A stretch of DNA of 64,000 bases, from assembly GCA_965220535.1 (NCBI GenBank), contig OZ244833.1, positions 2,294,001 through 2,358,000 on the forward strand, written 5' to 3'. Source of the DNA: HK1 sp965220535. GTDB lineage: Bacteria > Pseudomonadota > Gammaproteobacteria > HK1. The position numbers and the translations under genes were made by a program. Positions within the stretch are counted from its first letter, which is position 1. Each line of letters opens with the position of its first letter. The notes below the pieces were generated by a model, which was not told the origin of the DNA, made no database searches, and was given only the letters and a program-made list of their open reading frames with translations. This document shows, in pieces, positions 15,816 to 24,699 of this stretch.

Positions 15816-17818
15816 TCGGGGAGATCGGCCATCTGGCGATGATCCTCGCCTTTGCCACATGCATCGTGCAAGGAACGGTGCCGCTGATCGGCGCTTGGCG
15901 AGGCAATCCGGCGTGGATGGCGGTCGCGGTCCCCGCCGCCGGGGCGCAGTTCGCGCTGCTCGGCGTCTCTTGGCTATGCCTTGAATTCGCCTTCGCGGCC
16001 AACGATTTCAGCCTGGCCTACGTGGCCGCGAATTCCAGCCAAGCCCTGCCGGTCATCTATCGTCTATCGGCCGCTTGGGGCGCCCACGAGGGATCGATGT
16101 TGTTATGGGTGCTGATCTTGGCGGGATGGGGCTTTGCCGTGGCCCATCGAAGCGCCGGATTGCCCGCGACCTTTCGCGCTCGGGTGCTCGCGGTGATCGC
16201 CCTGGCCGGGTCCGGCTTCTTGCTTTTCATGCTCGCCACCTCCAACCCCTTCGAGCGCATTTTCCCGGCACCCCTGCAAGGACGCGACCTCAATCCGCTG
16301 CTGCAAGACCCGGGCATGGCGGCGCACCCCCCCCTTCTTTATATGGGCTATGTCGGTCTCGTGGTGCCTTTCGGCTTTGCCGTCGCCGCCCTGCTCGAGG
16401 GTCGGCTCGATCTGGCATGGATGCGTTGGACGCGGCCGTGGACGACCGTCGCCTGGGCTTTTCTGACCGCCGGGATCATGCTCGGCAGCTGGTGGGCCTA
16501 CAGCGAGTTGGGCTGGGGGGGATGGTGGTTTTGGGATCCGGTCGAGAACGCCTCGTTCATGCCGTGGTTGGTGGCAACGGCGCTGATCCATTCTCTGGCG
16601 GTCAGCGAGCAGCGCGGGGCCTTTCGTTCGTGGACCTTGTTGCTGGCGATCTTCGGCTTTTCGCTCAGCCTGCTCGGTACGTTTCTGGTGCGCTCCGGGG
16701 TGTTGGTTTCGGTGCATGCCTTCGCCACCGACCCCGCGCGAGGGGTGTTCATCCTCGTATTCCTGGCGGTGGTGATCGGCAGCGCCCTCGCGCTCTACGC
16801 TCTGCGCGCGGCGCATTTCACGAGCACCGGGAGTTTCGATGTCTTCTCGCGCGAAAGCCTTTTGTTGCTCAATAACGTGCTCTTGGTGGCGGCGGCGGCG
16901 ACGATTCTCTTGGGCACGCTCTACCCTCTTTTCTTGGATGCGCTGAACGCCTCCAAGATCTCGGTCGGCCCGCCTTATTTCAACGCGGTTTTCATTCCGC
17001 TGACGCTGCCGCTGGCATTGCTTTTAGGTTTCGCCCCTCGTATGCGCTGGAAGGGAGACAGCGTCAAACGAGCCCTCGGGATGCTTCGCCTGCCCCTCGT
17101 GTTGACGGCGCTGGCGGGGGTGAGCCTTTTTTTCGTCAGCCCCGCTTCTTGGGCCATGGCCGCGAGCAGCGCCTGCGCCCTTTGGATCGTCGCCGGGGTC
17201 GTGGGCGGGGTGCGGGATCGGCTTCGTCATCGCCGCGAAGGCGGTATGTTCGGGCGATTGCGGCAGGTCGTTCGAGAGCGCGGTTTTGCGGGGATGAGCC
17301 TTGCGCATCTCGGGGTCGCGTTTTTTATCGCCGGGGTTACTTGGACGAGCGGCGCCGGTGTCGAGCGCGACGTTCGCCTGCTCCCGGGCGAGAGCGTCGA
17401 CATGGCCGGTCATACCTTCCGTTTCGAGGGCATCTCGGGGCTGGTCGGGCCGAACTATCGCTCGCAGCAGGGGATCGTGCAGGTCTTTCGCGAGCGCGAG
17501 CCGATAGCCACCCTTCTTCCGGAAAAACGGAGCTATTTCAGCCAGGCGCAGCCGATGACGGAAGCCGGGATCGAGGCCGGATTCTGGCGGGATCTCCACG
17601 TCGCTTTGGGCGAGGAGCACGAGGACGGGGCATGGACCATGCGGCTTCAGTACAAGCCGCTGGTGCGTTGGATTTGGCTCGGTCCTTTGCTGATGGCGAT
17701 CGGAGGCTTGTTGGCCGCCGGCGATCGACGCTATCGTCTTTCCCGTCGTTCGCAGCCCTCCCCCGTCGTCGCCGACGAGCCCTCCTTGGCCCCGGATCGT
17801 CCGGCGCTGACGAGCTAG
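15812..17818 (+). CDS. ccmF: Heme lyase subunit CcmF
   Basis: 668 residues, the standard length. It is a polytopic membrane protein with about 15 segments, the periplasmic tryptophan-rich motif GWGGWWFWDPVENASFMPWL and conserved histidines around it (AAHPPLLYMGYVG, IHSLAVSE). A large periplasmic loop near the C terminus contains GHTFRFEGISGLVGPNY. CcmF, with CcmH, attaches heme to the CXXCH sites of apocytochrome c. The gene overlaps ccmE by ATGA and is separated from ccmH by 34 bases. A ccmG (dsbE) thioredoxin gene, usually placed between them, is missing. Confidence 0.97.
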   Translation: MIGEIGHLAMILAFATCIVQGTVPLIGAWRGNPAWMAVAVPAAGAQFALLGVSWLCLEFAFAANDFSLAYVAANSSQALPVIYRLSAAWGAHEGSMLLWVLILAGWGFAVAHRSAGLPATFRARVLAVIALAGSGFLLFMLATSNPFERIFPAPLQGRDLNPLLQDPGMAAHPPLLYMGYVGLVVPFGFAVAALLEGRLDLAWMRWTRPWTTVAWAFLTAGIMLGSWWAYSELGWGGWWFWDPVENASFMPWLVATALIHSLAVSEQRGAFRSWTLLLAIFGFSLSLLGTFLVRSGVLVSVHAFATDPARGVFILVFLAVVIGSALALYALRAAHFTSTGSFDVFSRESLLLLNNVLLVAAAATILLGTLYPLFLDALNASKISVGPPYFNAVFIPLTLPLALLLGFAPRMRWKGDSVKRALGMLRLPLVLTALAGVSLFFVSPASWAMAASSACALWIVAGVVGGVRDRLRHRREGGMFGRLRQVVRERGFAGMSLAHLGVAFFIAGVTWTSGAGVERDVRLLPGESVDMAGHTFRFEGISGLVGPNYRSQQGIVQVFREREPIATLLPEKRSYFSQAQPMTEAGIEAGFWRDLHVALGEEHEDGAWTMRLQYKPLVRWIWLGPLLMAIGGLLAAGDRRYRLSRRSQPSPVVADEPSLAPDRPALTS

Positions 17819-17852
17819 CGCTCGATCGGAGATCGAGGCTTTTTCGAGGAAG

Positions 17853-18422
17853 GTGAGCGTCTTGAATGCATCGCCCCCCAATGCATCGCCCCCCGCTCGC
17901 AAGGGAGATCGAGCATCGGCAACAGGCCCGATTCCCTTCGCAATCGTGGCCGCACTGGTGGCCTTCGTCCTGCTCGGCGGCGCTTCGGTTTCGGCCACCG
18001 AAGGCGATCTTTTCGAGCCGCGGGATTTCTCTCATCCCGAGCGTGAGGAGCGTTATTTGCGCCTCGTCAACTCCCTGCGCTGCCTGGTTTGCCAGAACCA
18101 GACGATCGCCGAATCCGATGCGGATCTCGCGACCGACCTGCGGCGCGAAGTCCATCGGATGGTCGAGCAGGGGCGCAGCGACGAGGAGATCACCGATTTC
18201 ATGACCGCTCGCTTCGGGGATTTCGTGCTTTATCGACCGCGACTTCGAAGCGATACGATACTCTTGTGGTTCGGCCCCTTCGTATTCGTCGGAGCGGGGC
18301 TGATACTGCTGGGCATCAGGCTTCGGAAAAAAAAGGCCGCGGGCGGCACGGCCGTCGCGGGCTCGGCCCGCGAGCGGGCGCGGCGGCTCTTGGAAGAAGA
18401 AGCGCTTCGCAAAAAGACCTGA
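17853..18422 (+). CDS. ccmH: Cytochrome c-type biogenesis protein CcmH (CycL)
   Basis: 189 residues from a GTG at 17853 preceded by GAGGAAGG. A signal/anchor segment at about 28-48 leads to a periplasmic domain with LRCLVCQNQTIAESDADLA; C77 and C80 form the thiol pair that reduces or binds apocytochrome c. A C-terminal membrane segment (LLWFGPFVFVGAGLILLGI) and basic tail follow. It works with CcmF in heme ligation. The N-terminal leader contains a duplicated NASPP caused by an exact 15-bp tandem repeat (17865-17894), so the true start might be further downstream. No CcmI-type TPR extension is fused. Confidence 0.93.
   Translation: MSVLNASPPNASPPARKGDRASATGPIPFAIVAALVAFVLLGGASVSATEGDLFEPRDFSHPEREERYLRLVNSLRCLVCQNQTIAESDADLATDLRREVHRMVEQGRSDEEITDFMTARFGDFVLYRPRLRSDTILLWFGPFVFVGAGLILLGIRLRKKKAAGGTAVAGSARERARRLLEEEALRKKT
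17865..17894 (+). repeat. Exact 15-bp tandem duplication inside the ccmH leader
   Basis: AATGCATCGCCCCCC occurs twice back to back. It is in frame and adds five residues to the leader. Confidence 0.9.
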
Positions 18423-18588
18423 TATCGATTGCCCGGGTCTTCTTTCCGATTCGCGCCGGCGCCTCGTCATAAAAGCGATCGCCGATAAAGAGTCCTTCGG
18501 CCTCGTATTCCCCGGCGCGGCGGACCTCGTCTCGGATCGTCGATAGCGCCTTTGCGGCATATCCTCGCTTTCGCCCCCGTCCCGTGCG

Positions 18589-20325
18589 GTGTGCAATCCG
18601 GTGGAAGATCGCGCAAAATCCCTGCGCTCGATTTTTTCGGGTCTTTCCCCTTTCAAAGAGGGCTTTTCTTTGTCCCGCTTCGTGAAACGGCGTTTGCGCG
18701 CACTTGTCGATGCCCTCGGACCCGATCCTTTTCGCGGGCGACGCTCCGGTATCGAAAAAGAGAGTCTGCGCGTGGACCGTGCCGGCTATATCTCGCAGCG
18801 CCCTCATCCGCGAGCCTTGGGTTCGGCCCTGACCCATCCGGAGATCACCACCGATTTTTCCGATGCGTTGATCGAATTCATCACCCCCGCCTGCCGCGGC
18901 GTGCACGAGCTCGCGCGCCGTCTACGCCATTTGCATCAATTCACCTATCCCTTGATCGCGCAGGAATTGTTATGGGCGACCAGCATGCCCTGCATGGTCA
19001 CCGACGATGCGTCGATCCCCATCGCCGCTTACGGCCGCTCGAATATCGGCACCATGAAGCATGTCTATCGTCGCGGCTTGGGTCATCGCTATGGACGGGT
19101 GATGCAGATCATCTCCGGCGTGCATTTCAATTTTTCTTTGCCGCGACCCTTCTTTGCCGCCTATCGGGAGATCGAAGGCGGCGGGGACGAGTCTTTGCGG
19201 GATTTCACTTCCAAAGGCTATTTTGCGCTGGTGCGGAATTTCCATCGTCATGGATGGATCGTTCTGCTGCTTTTCGGGGCTTCGCCCGCTATCTGCCAAT
19301 CCTTTATGGGCGACCGACTCCATTGCCTTTCCTCCTTTTCGCGCCTGGGTCGAGGGACGCTTTTCAAGCCCTTCGCAACCTCTTTGCGGATGAGCGATGT
19401 CGGTTATCGCAACGATTCCCAGAAAAGACTCGGCATATCCTGCGACTCCCTCGATCATTACGTCGCCACATTGCACGATGCGACACGCACCTCGTGGCCC
19501 GCATGGGAGGAACTCGGTCTGCTCAACGAACAGGGCGAATACCGCCAGCTCAATACCAATCTTCTTCAAATAGAGAACGAGTATTACAGCCTGGTCCGCC
19601 CGAAGCAGATCGCCCGCACCGGCGAAAAGCCGACCGTCGCGTTGCAAAAAAGAGGAGTGCGCTATGTCGAGGTGCGAGCGTTGGATGTCGATCCCTTCTC
19701 CCCGATCGGCATCGACGAGGACGTGATGCGCTTCATGGAGGCTTTCTTGGTTTATTGTTTGCTGGATAACAGCCCGATGATATCGGCGGCGGAGCAAGAG
19801 GAGATCGACGAAAATCAACGTCAGGTGGCGGTGCGCGGTCGCGATCCCGATCTCGAACTTCGGGTGGACGGAAAAGGAGCGCCGATCTTCGATCGAGCGC
19901 GGGAGATCGTCGAATCGGTGCGAGAGATCGCCGATATTTTGGATACGAAAAGCGAAGGCGGGCTCTATGCGAGGGCCGTCGATACCTGCCTTTCCCATCT
20001 CGAAGACCCGCAACGGCTGCCATCGGCGCGTATTTTGGAGAGATTGGAATCCGCGGGCGAGGATTTTTTCGTCTTCGCCATGCGTCTGTCCGAGGCGCAT
20101 CGGGCCGCGCTTGTCGCCGAACCCTTCCCCGCGCGAGCGCGAGCGCGATTGCAAGAGCGAGCGGCGCAGTCATCGAAAGCGCAAGCCGAGCTCGAGAACG
20201 CGGATCGCCTCGGCTTTGCAAAATATCTCGAGCGCTATTTCGCCGAAGAGCCGAAGCCCTCGGATCGTGCGTTCGCTGCCGTCGATCGTACGATAGCGAC
20301 AAGGGCGAAAAAACACATCGCTTGA
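18589..20325 (+). CDS. gshA: Glutamate-cysteine ligase (gamma-glutamylcysteine synthetase)
   Basis: 578 residues from a GTG at 18589; the E. coli enzyme is 518, so the true start may be about 40-50 codons downstream. Family motifs are RRSGIEKESLRVDRAGYIS, ALGSALTHPEITTDFSDALIEFIT, SNIGTMKHVYRRGLGHRYG and MQIISGVHFNFSLP (substrate-binding region), plus QIENEYYSLVRPKQ and RYVEVRALDVDPFSPIGI. It catalyses the ATP-dependent first step of glutathione synthesis in the cytoplasm. This is the gamma/betaproteobacterial type, one of the better taxonomic hints in the window. It follows ccmH by 166 bases and is codirectional with the dapA-like and thiC genes. Glutathione would serve the two GST genes at 27411 and 38365. 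Confidence 0.94.
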   Translation: MCNPVEDRAKSLRSIFSGLSPFKEGFSLSRFVKRRLRALVDALGPDPFRGRRSGIEKESLRVDRAGYISQRPHPRALGSALTHPEITTDFSDALIEFITPACRGVHELARRLRHLHQFTYPLIAQELLWATSMPCMVTDDASIPIAAYGRSNIGTMKHVYRRGLGHRYGRVMQIISGVHFNFSLPRPFFAAYREIEGGGDESLRDFTSKGYFALVRNFHRHGWIVLLLFGASPAICQSFMGDRLHCLSSFSRLGRGTLFKPFATSLRMSDVGYRNDSQKRLGISCDSLDHYVATLHDATRTSWPAWEELGLLNEQGEYRQLNTNLLQIENEYYSLVRPKQIARTGEKPTVALQKRGVRYVEVRALDVDPFSPIGIDEDVMRFMEAFLVYCLLDNSPMISAAEQEEIDENQRQVAVRGRDPDLELRVDGKGAPIFDRAREIVESVREIADILDTKSEGGLYARAVDTCLSHLEDPQRLPSARILERLESAGEDFFVFAMRLSEAHRAALVAEPFPARARARLQERAAQSSKAQAELENADRLGFAKYLERYFAEEPKPSDRAFAAVDRTIATRAKKHIA

Positions 20326-20419
20326 AACGAGCGTGCAATCACGAGAGATTCGCGAACGATCATCGCCCGAGGATCTCGAATTCCCCCGCCGCCATTTCCA
20401 GGAGCTTTCGAATTCCGAC

Positions 20420-21421
20420 ATGAATACCGAAAACGGACTTCCTCTGGGCTCGGCCCCCGCATCGGATCTCGAAGCGGGGCCTCGTCCCCTCGATTCTTTG
20501 CCCGCATACGGCGTGTGGTCCCCGGTATTGGTTCCGCTTCGCTCCGATCTCGGTATCGACGCCAAGCGTTTTACCGAGCATGCCAAATGGCTGCTGGCAC
20601 AGGGTTGCCACGGACTTGCCGTTTTCGGCACCACCGGCGAGGCGAATTCCTTTACGGTGGCCGAGCGCATGAGCCTGCTCGAATCGGCGACCAAGGACGG
20701 GATCTCCCCGATCGTGTGCATGGTCGGAACCGGGTGCTGCGCCCTCGGCGATACCGTGGCTCTGACCCGCCACGCCCTCGATATCGGCTGCCGGCGGGTA
20801 TTGATGCTGCCCCCCTTCTACTACAAGAATATGAGCGACGAGGGTCTCTACCGAAGCTATGCCGAAGCGATCGAGCGGATCGGAAGCGACGATCTGAGAA
20901 TTTTTCTCTACCATTTCCCGAAGATTTCGGGGGTTCCCGTTACCGTCGGTTTGATCGAGCGGCTGATCGAGGGCTTCCCGCGTATCATCGCCGGGGTCAA
21001 AGACAGCTCTTCGGATTGGGACCATACCCGGATGCTGATCGAGCGTTTCCCCGGGCTCGCCGTTTTTCCCGGCTCGGAGATTTTTCTCCTCGACGGCCTC
21101 AAGGCCGGCGGCGCCGGGTGCATCACCGCGACTTCCAATATCAACGCCGCCGGGGCGCGGGCGATTTTCGACGCCTTTCGGGCGGGCCGCGAGGGCGAAG
21201 CCGATGAGCGTCAAGCGCAGGCGACGGCCATTCGTCGGGCCATCGATGGTTTCCCCGGTATCCCGGCCCAGAAATGGTTGATCGCCCGCTTTCGTCGCGA
21301 TCCGGCGTGGCGCAATCCTCGCCCGCCCTTGTCGGCTCTTGGCGAGGACGAGGGCGAGGCCTTGCTCGAAGCCCTCTCGGCGACCGATTTCGACGGATCC
21401 CGGCTCGCCGCGACCCGATGA
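20420..21421 (+). CDS. DapA-family (dihydrodipicolinate synthase/N-acetylneuraminate lyase) aldolase
   Basis: 333 residues from the ATG at 20420; the frame is open upstream but that part has no family similarity. A TIM-barrel class I aldolase: GTTGEANSFT at 70-79 (carboxylate binding), the catalytic tyrosine in IFLYHFP (Y164) and the Schiff-base lysine in IAGVKDSSSDW (K194). The family condenses or cleaves pyruvate with aldehydes. The extended N terminus and the distant C-terminal part differ from bona fide DapA, so a 2-keto-3-deoxy acid or related lyase is as likely as lysine biosynthesis. The gene lies between gshA and thiC with no obvious pathway partner. Confidence 0.82.
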   Translation: MNTENGLPLGSAPASDLEAGPRPLDSLPAYGVWSPVLVPLRSDLGIDAKRFTEHAKWLLAQGCHGLAVFGTTGEANSFTVAERMSLLESATKDGISPIVCMVGTGCCALGDTVALTRHALDIGCRRVLMLPPFYYKNMSDEGLYRSYAEAIERIGSDDLRIFLYHFPKISGVPVTVGLIERLIEGFPRIIAGVKDSSSDWDHTRMLIERFPGLAVFPGSEIFLLDGLKAGGAGCITATSNINAAGARAIFDAFRAGREGEADERQAQATAIRRAIDGFPGIPAQKWLIARFRRDPAWRNPRPPLSALGEDEGEALLEALSATDFDGSRLAATR

Positions 21422-21555
21422 TCCGACAATCCGATACCCTGACCTGTCGGTGCCCGGCCAATACTCGATCTTTCGCTTGAATTTCCCCCCTGTCCGACGG
21501 GCTCGTCATCGAAAGAGAATGCCGATCCCCCGAAGCCTTCGAAGAGGATCCCCCC

Positions 21556-23436
21556 ATGAGTGCCATCCCCAAGGAATTTCTCGGCGATCACGCCGCGGTC
21601 GATCCGGAATCGGTGCAGCCCTTTCCGAAATCGGAAAAGGTTTACCGAACCGGCAGTCGGGCCGATATAAAGGTGCCCTTTCGCCGGATATCCCTTGCCG
21701 GAACGCATTCCCTGAGCGGTGCCGATCCCAACCCCCCGCTGCATGTCTACGATACCTCCGGGCCCTATACCGACCCCGAAGCGCGGATCGATATCCGGGC
21801 GGGATTGCCGGCCCTTCGCGCCGGGTGGATCGAAGAGCGCGGCGATAGCGAGCGCCTTGCGGGTGCCAGTTCGGATTACGGTCGCCTGCGCCATGAAGAC
21901 CCCAAGCTCGCGGCGCTGCGCTTCGGGCATCGGCGGGAGCCGCGGCGGGCGAAAGCGGGGGCCAATGTCAGCCAGATGCACTATGCCCGCAAAGGGATCA
22001 TCACCCCGGAGATGGAGTTCATCGCCCTTCGAGAGAATTGCATGCGAGATGCCGCGGGCGAGGATATTCGGCGTCATCGTCATCCGGGGATGGGCTTCGG
22101 GGCGCAGTTGCCGGAGGAGATCACCGCGGAGTTCGTCCGCGAAGAGGTTGCGCAGGGGCGGGCGATCATCCCCTCGAATATCAACCACCCGGAAAGCGAA
22201 CCGATGGTGATCGGGCGCAACTTCCTCGTCAAGGTCAATGCGAATATCGGCAACTCCGCCGTCAGTTCGAGCATCGGCGAGGAAGTGGAGAAGATGACTT
22301 GGGCCACGCGTTGGGGCGCGGATACGGTCATGGATCTTTCCACGGGCAAGCATATCCACGAGACCCGCGAGTGGATCATCCGCAACAGCCCGGTGCCGAT
22401 CGGCACGGTGCCGATCTACCAAGCCTTGGAGAAGACCGGCGGGGTGGCCGAAGATCTGAGCTGGGATATCTACCGCGACACCCTGATCGAGCAAGCGGAG
22501 CAAGGCGTCGATTATTTCACCATCCATGCCGGAGTGCGCCTTGCTTATGTGCCTTTGACCGCGCGTCGGGTTACCGGAATCGTCTCGCGCGGGGGTTCGA
22601 TCATGGCCAAATGGTGTTTGACGCACCATCGCGAGAGCTTTCTTTACGAGCATTTCGAGGAAATTTGCGAGATCATGAAGGCCTACGACGTTTCCTTCTC
22701 GCTCGGGGACGGTTTGCGTCCGGGCTCGATCGCCGATGCCAACGACGAAGCCCAATTCGCCGAACTCGAGACCTTGGGGGAGTTGACGAAGATCGCTTGG
22801 AAGCACGATGTGCAGGTGATGATCGAGGGTCCGGGCCACGTACCGATGCAAAGGATCAAGGAGAATATGGACAAGGAGCTCGATCACTGCTCGCAGGCTC
22901 CTTTTTATACCCTGGGTCCCTTGGTCACCGATATCGCCCCAGGTTACGATCACATCACTTCCGCCATCGGAGCGGCGATGATCGGCTGGTACGGAACCGC
23001 GATGCTTTGCTATGTCACCCCGAAGGAGCATCTGGGCCTGCCGAACAAGGACGATGTGAAAACCGGCATCATCACCTACAAAATCGCGGCCCATGCCGCC
23101 GACCTCGCCAAGGGACACCCCGCGGCTCAACTGCGCGATAACGCCCTTTCCAAGGCGCGCTTCGAATTTCGCTGGGAAGATCAGTTCAACCTCTCCCTCG
23201 ATCCCGATACCGCTCGCCATTTTCACGACGAGACCCTCCCCAAAGAGGGTCATAAAGTGGCGCATTTCTGCTCGATGTGCGGCCCGAAATTCTGCTCGAT
23301 GAAAATCACCCAGGATGTACGCGATTACGCTCGCGCCCACGGCATCGGACAAGACGACGAGGCGATCGCCCGCGGCATGCAGGAAAAAGCGCAGGAATTC
23401 CGCGAAGGCGGCGGAGAAATCTACCGGGATGCTTGA
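21556..23436 (+). CDS. thiC: Phosphomethylpyrimidine synthase ThiC
   Basis: 626 residues, normal for the bacterial enzyme. It contains NVSQMHYARKGIITPEMEF, RNSPVPIGTVPIYQA, DGLRPGSIADANDEAQF, MIEGPGHVPMQ and the C-terminal radical-SAM iron-sulfur ligand set CSMCGPKFC (C572, C575, C580). It converts aminoimidazole ribotide to HMP phosphate for thiamine synthesis. The 134-base gap upstream shows none of the conserved TPP-riboswitch elements that commonly precede thiC. Thiamine diphosphate made with its help would be the cofactor of the decarboxylase-like enzyme at 3379. Confidence 0.98.
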   Translation: MSAIPKEFLGDHAAVDPESVQPFPKSEKVYRTGSRADIKVPFRRISLAGTHSLSGADPNPPLHVYDTSGPYTDPEARIDIRAGLPALRAGWIEERGDSERLAGASSDYGRLRHEDPKLAALRFGHRREPRRAKAGANVSQMHYARKGIITPEMEFIALRENCMRDAAGEDIRRHRHPGMGFGAQLPEEITAEFVREEVAQGRAIIPSNINHPESEPMVIGRNFLVKVNANIGNSAVSSSIGEEVEKMTWATRWGADTVMDLSTGKHIHETREWIIRNSPVPIGTVPIYQALEKTGGVAEDLSWDIYRDTLIEQAEQGVDYFTIHAGVRLAYVPLTARRVTGIVSRGGSIMAKWCLTHHRESFLYEHFEEICEIMKAYDVSFSLGDGLRPGSIADANDEAQFAELETLGELTKIAWKHDVQVMIEGPGHVPMQRIKENMDKELDHCSQAPFYTLGPLVTDIAPGYDHITSAIGAAMIGWYGTAMLCYVTPKEHLGLPNKDDVKTGIITYKIAAHAADLAKGHPAAQLRDNALSKARFEFRWEDQFNLSLDPDTARHFHDETLPKEGHKVAHFCSMCGPKFCSMKITQDVRDYARAHGIGQDDEAIARGMQEKAQEFREGGGEIYRDA

Positions 23437-23469
23437 TCGTTCGGCGAGCGATATCCTTTGAAAAGAGAT

Positions 23470-23506
23470 AGCCCGGTCATCCGCTCCGATGACCGGGCTG
23501 TTTTTC
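23470..23506 (+). terminator. Rho-independent terminator of thiC
   Basis: An 11-bp GC-rich stem, AGCCCGGTCAT (23470-23480) with ATGACCGGGCT (23489-23499), an 8-base loop, and then GTTTTT. This is the clearest intrinsic terminator in the window. Confidence 0.92.
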
Positions 23507-23739
23507 GGCTATCGATCGCTCGGCTTTCGACGGGTTCGGGATCGGCGTTGATCGCGAATCCGCCATCGATGCCTAAGCTCCCCGGCTCGGGTGCTACGCT
23601 TGGTTTCGATAAGTATTTACCCGACATATTTTATATAACAGACGAATGATATTATAAAAATTATATTATAAAGAAAAATGCTCGTATATCAGATGGAAGA
23701 TGATGGCTTGTCTTCATTCTATGCAGGCACTGGATGATC
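23507..23739. other. AT-rich spacer
   Basis: No gene recognised. From about 23625 to 23690 the sequence is strongly AT-rich (TTATATAACAG, ATTATAAAAATTATATTATA), unlike the rest of the window, and may mark a border of inserted DNA. Confidence 0.5.
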
Positions 23740-24010
23740 AAATCGCTCGCGTTCCTGCTCGCGATCGCGCTCGCGATAGGCCAGGTCTTGCCTGCGCCCC
23801 CGCCGTTGGGCGTTACGCGCTTCGCGCCCGCTCTCGCGCCTGCTTTCGCTTACGCTCTTCTTCGGTCAAGACGCGCTTTCGCGGGGCTTCGCTCACGCCC
23901 GTGCTCCCTTGCCGCTTGCCTGTCGCCGCGCCTTCGCCGCTTTGCGCCGCCGCTCGTTCTCGGCTTTAGGCTTGGCGGGGTCATCCCGCCCATTGCGCAA
24001 AGATTCAAGC
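23740..24010 (-). pseudogene. Decayed copy of the Arg/Glu-rich two-gene cassette
   Basis: Read on the minus strand, the end of one frame (ENERRRKAAKARRQASGKGARA, stop at 23893) overlaps by GTGA a second frame starting SEAPRKRVLTEEERKRKQ (from 23896). The second frame stops at 23813, but similarity continues after a shift of frame as QDLAYRERDREQERERF. The pair mirrors the intact cassette at 24045-24421 in order, overlap and wording, so this is a duplicated and degenerating copy. Confidence 0.5.
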
Positions 24011-24044
24011 GGGGCTTGGCGGATAGATAGGCCGGATCGCGGGC

Positions 24045-24296
24045 CTATCGCTCGCGGCGATAGTCGCGTTGTCGCTTGTTCACGCGCTCGCGATAGGCGG
24101 GGTCTTTCAGCCGTTCCCGCTCTCGCTCTTTCGCTCGCTCTTTCTCGGCTTTGCGCACGGCGGGATCGGATCGCCACTCCCTCGTCCGCGCTCGCAGCGC
24201 TGCGAGCTGGCGAGCGCGGTAATCGGGATCGGCCATCCGCTTTGCGTACTGCGCTCGCTGATAGGCGTTCTTGCGCTCGCGTTCTTCTTCGGTCAC
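24045..24296 (-). CDS. Small highly charged Arg/Glu-rich protein, unrecognised (cassette gene B)
   Basis: 83 residues from a GTG at 24296 that overlaps the stop of the upstream small frame (GTGA). MTEEERERKNAYQRAQYAKR is followed by repeated DPxYRxR-type modules (ADPDYRARQ, SDPAVRKAE, KDPAYRERV). Such charged, tyrosine-spaced modules occur in phage-encoded proteins, often alongside HNH nucleases, but no nuclease motif is present here. It may be a nucleic-acid-binding remnant of a mobile element. Composition is high GC, with CGCTCG words dominating. Confidence 0.4.
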   Translation of the reverse strand: MTEEERERKNAYQRAQYAKRMADPDYRARQLAALRARTREWRSDPAVRKAEKERAKERERERLKDPAYRERVNKRQRDYRRER

Positions 24297-24421
24297 GGCT
24301 TCGTCCCTTCGCCGTTCGCCCGCCCTCCCGCGTTCGCTTTCGCCGCCTTGCGCTCGGCAGCCTGCGCCCGCCTACGCTCGCGCTGCTTGGTGTTATAGGC
24401 TTCGCGCACGGCGGGAGTCAT
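24293..24421 (-). CDS. Very small basic peptide, unrecognised (cassette gene A)
   Basis: 42 residues from the ATG at 24421: MTPAVREAYNTKQRERRRAQ, then AAERKAAKANAGGRANGEGTKP. It ends in a TGA that overlaps the GTG of the next small gene. The same overlap and a similar ERRRxAAxxRxAxAxxG ending are seen in the decayed copy to its left. Function unknown. Confidence 0.35.
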   Translation of the reverse strand: MTPAVREAYNTKQRERRRAQAAERKAAKANAGGRANGEGTKP

Positions 24422-24497
24422 CGACCAAAGGGGAATTGTCATGTTAACCATGTTGTCGAGTTATCCTCTTGTTTGAGCGGTAGCCAGTGGCCTTTAT

Positions 24498-24656
24498 ATG
24501 ATCGACAATCCCTCAAATATGATGAGGATTGCTTTGGTATTCGGTCCTACGGTGATTGTCTTGGTTGCCTGCTTTGTTGGATTTATATGTATTCGCGTGA
24601 AGGAGAAGCGTAGTGCCAAGGCCCTTGTGAAATTCTATTACAAACAATTCAAATGA
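24498..24656 (+). CDS. Possible 52-residue single-pass membrane peptide
   Basis: Starting at the ATG at 24498: a polar N terminus MIDNPSNMMR, a hydrophobic stretch IALVFGPTVIVLVACFVGFI, then a basic cytoplasmic-type tail CIRVKEKRSAKALVKFYYKQ. The membrane segment with positive tail is a credible small-protein layout. The stretch is more AT-rich than its surroundings, in line with foreign origin. There is no convincing Shine-Dalgarno, so confidence is limited. Confidence 0.35.
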   Translation: MIDNPSNMMRIALVFGPTVIVLVACFVGFICIRVKEKRSAKALVKFYYKQFK

Positions 24657-24699
24657 TTTCTTATGGGATTTCGGAAAAGAAGTATTTATCTGAATTCCT

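Noticed and set aside
21211..23352. 713-codon minus-strand frame over thiC
   Set aside because: The plus strand is an unmistakable full-length ThiC, so the antisense frame is a codon-bias artefact.
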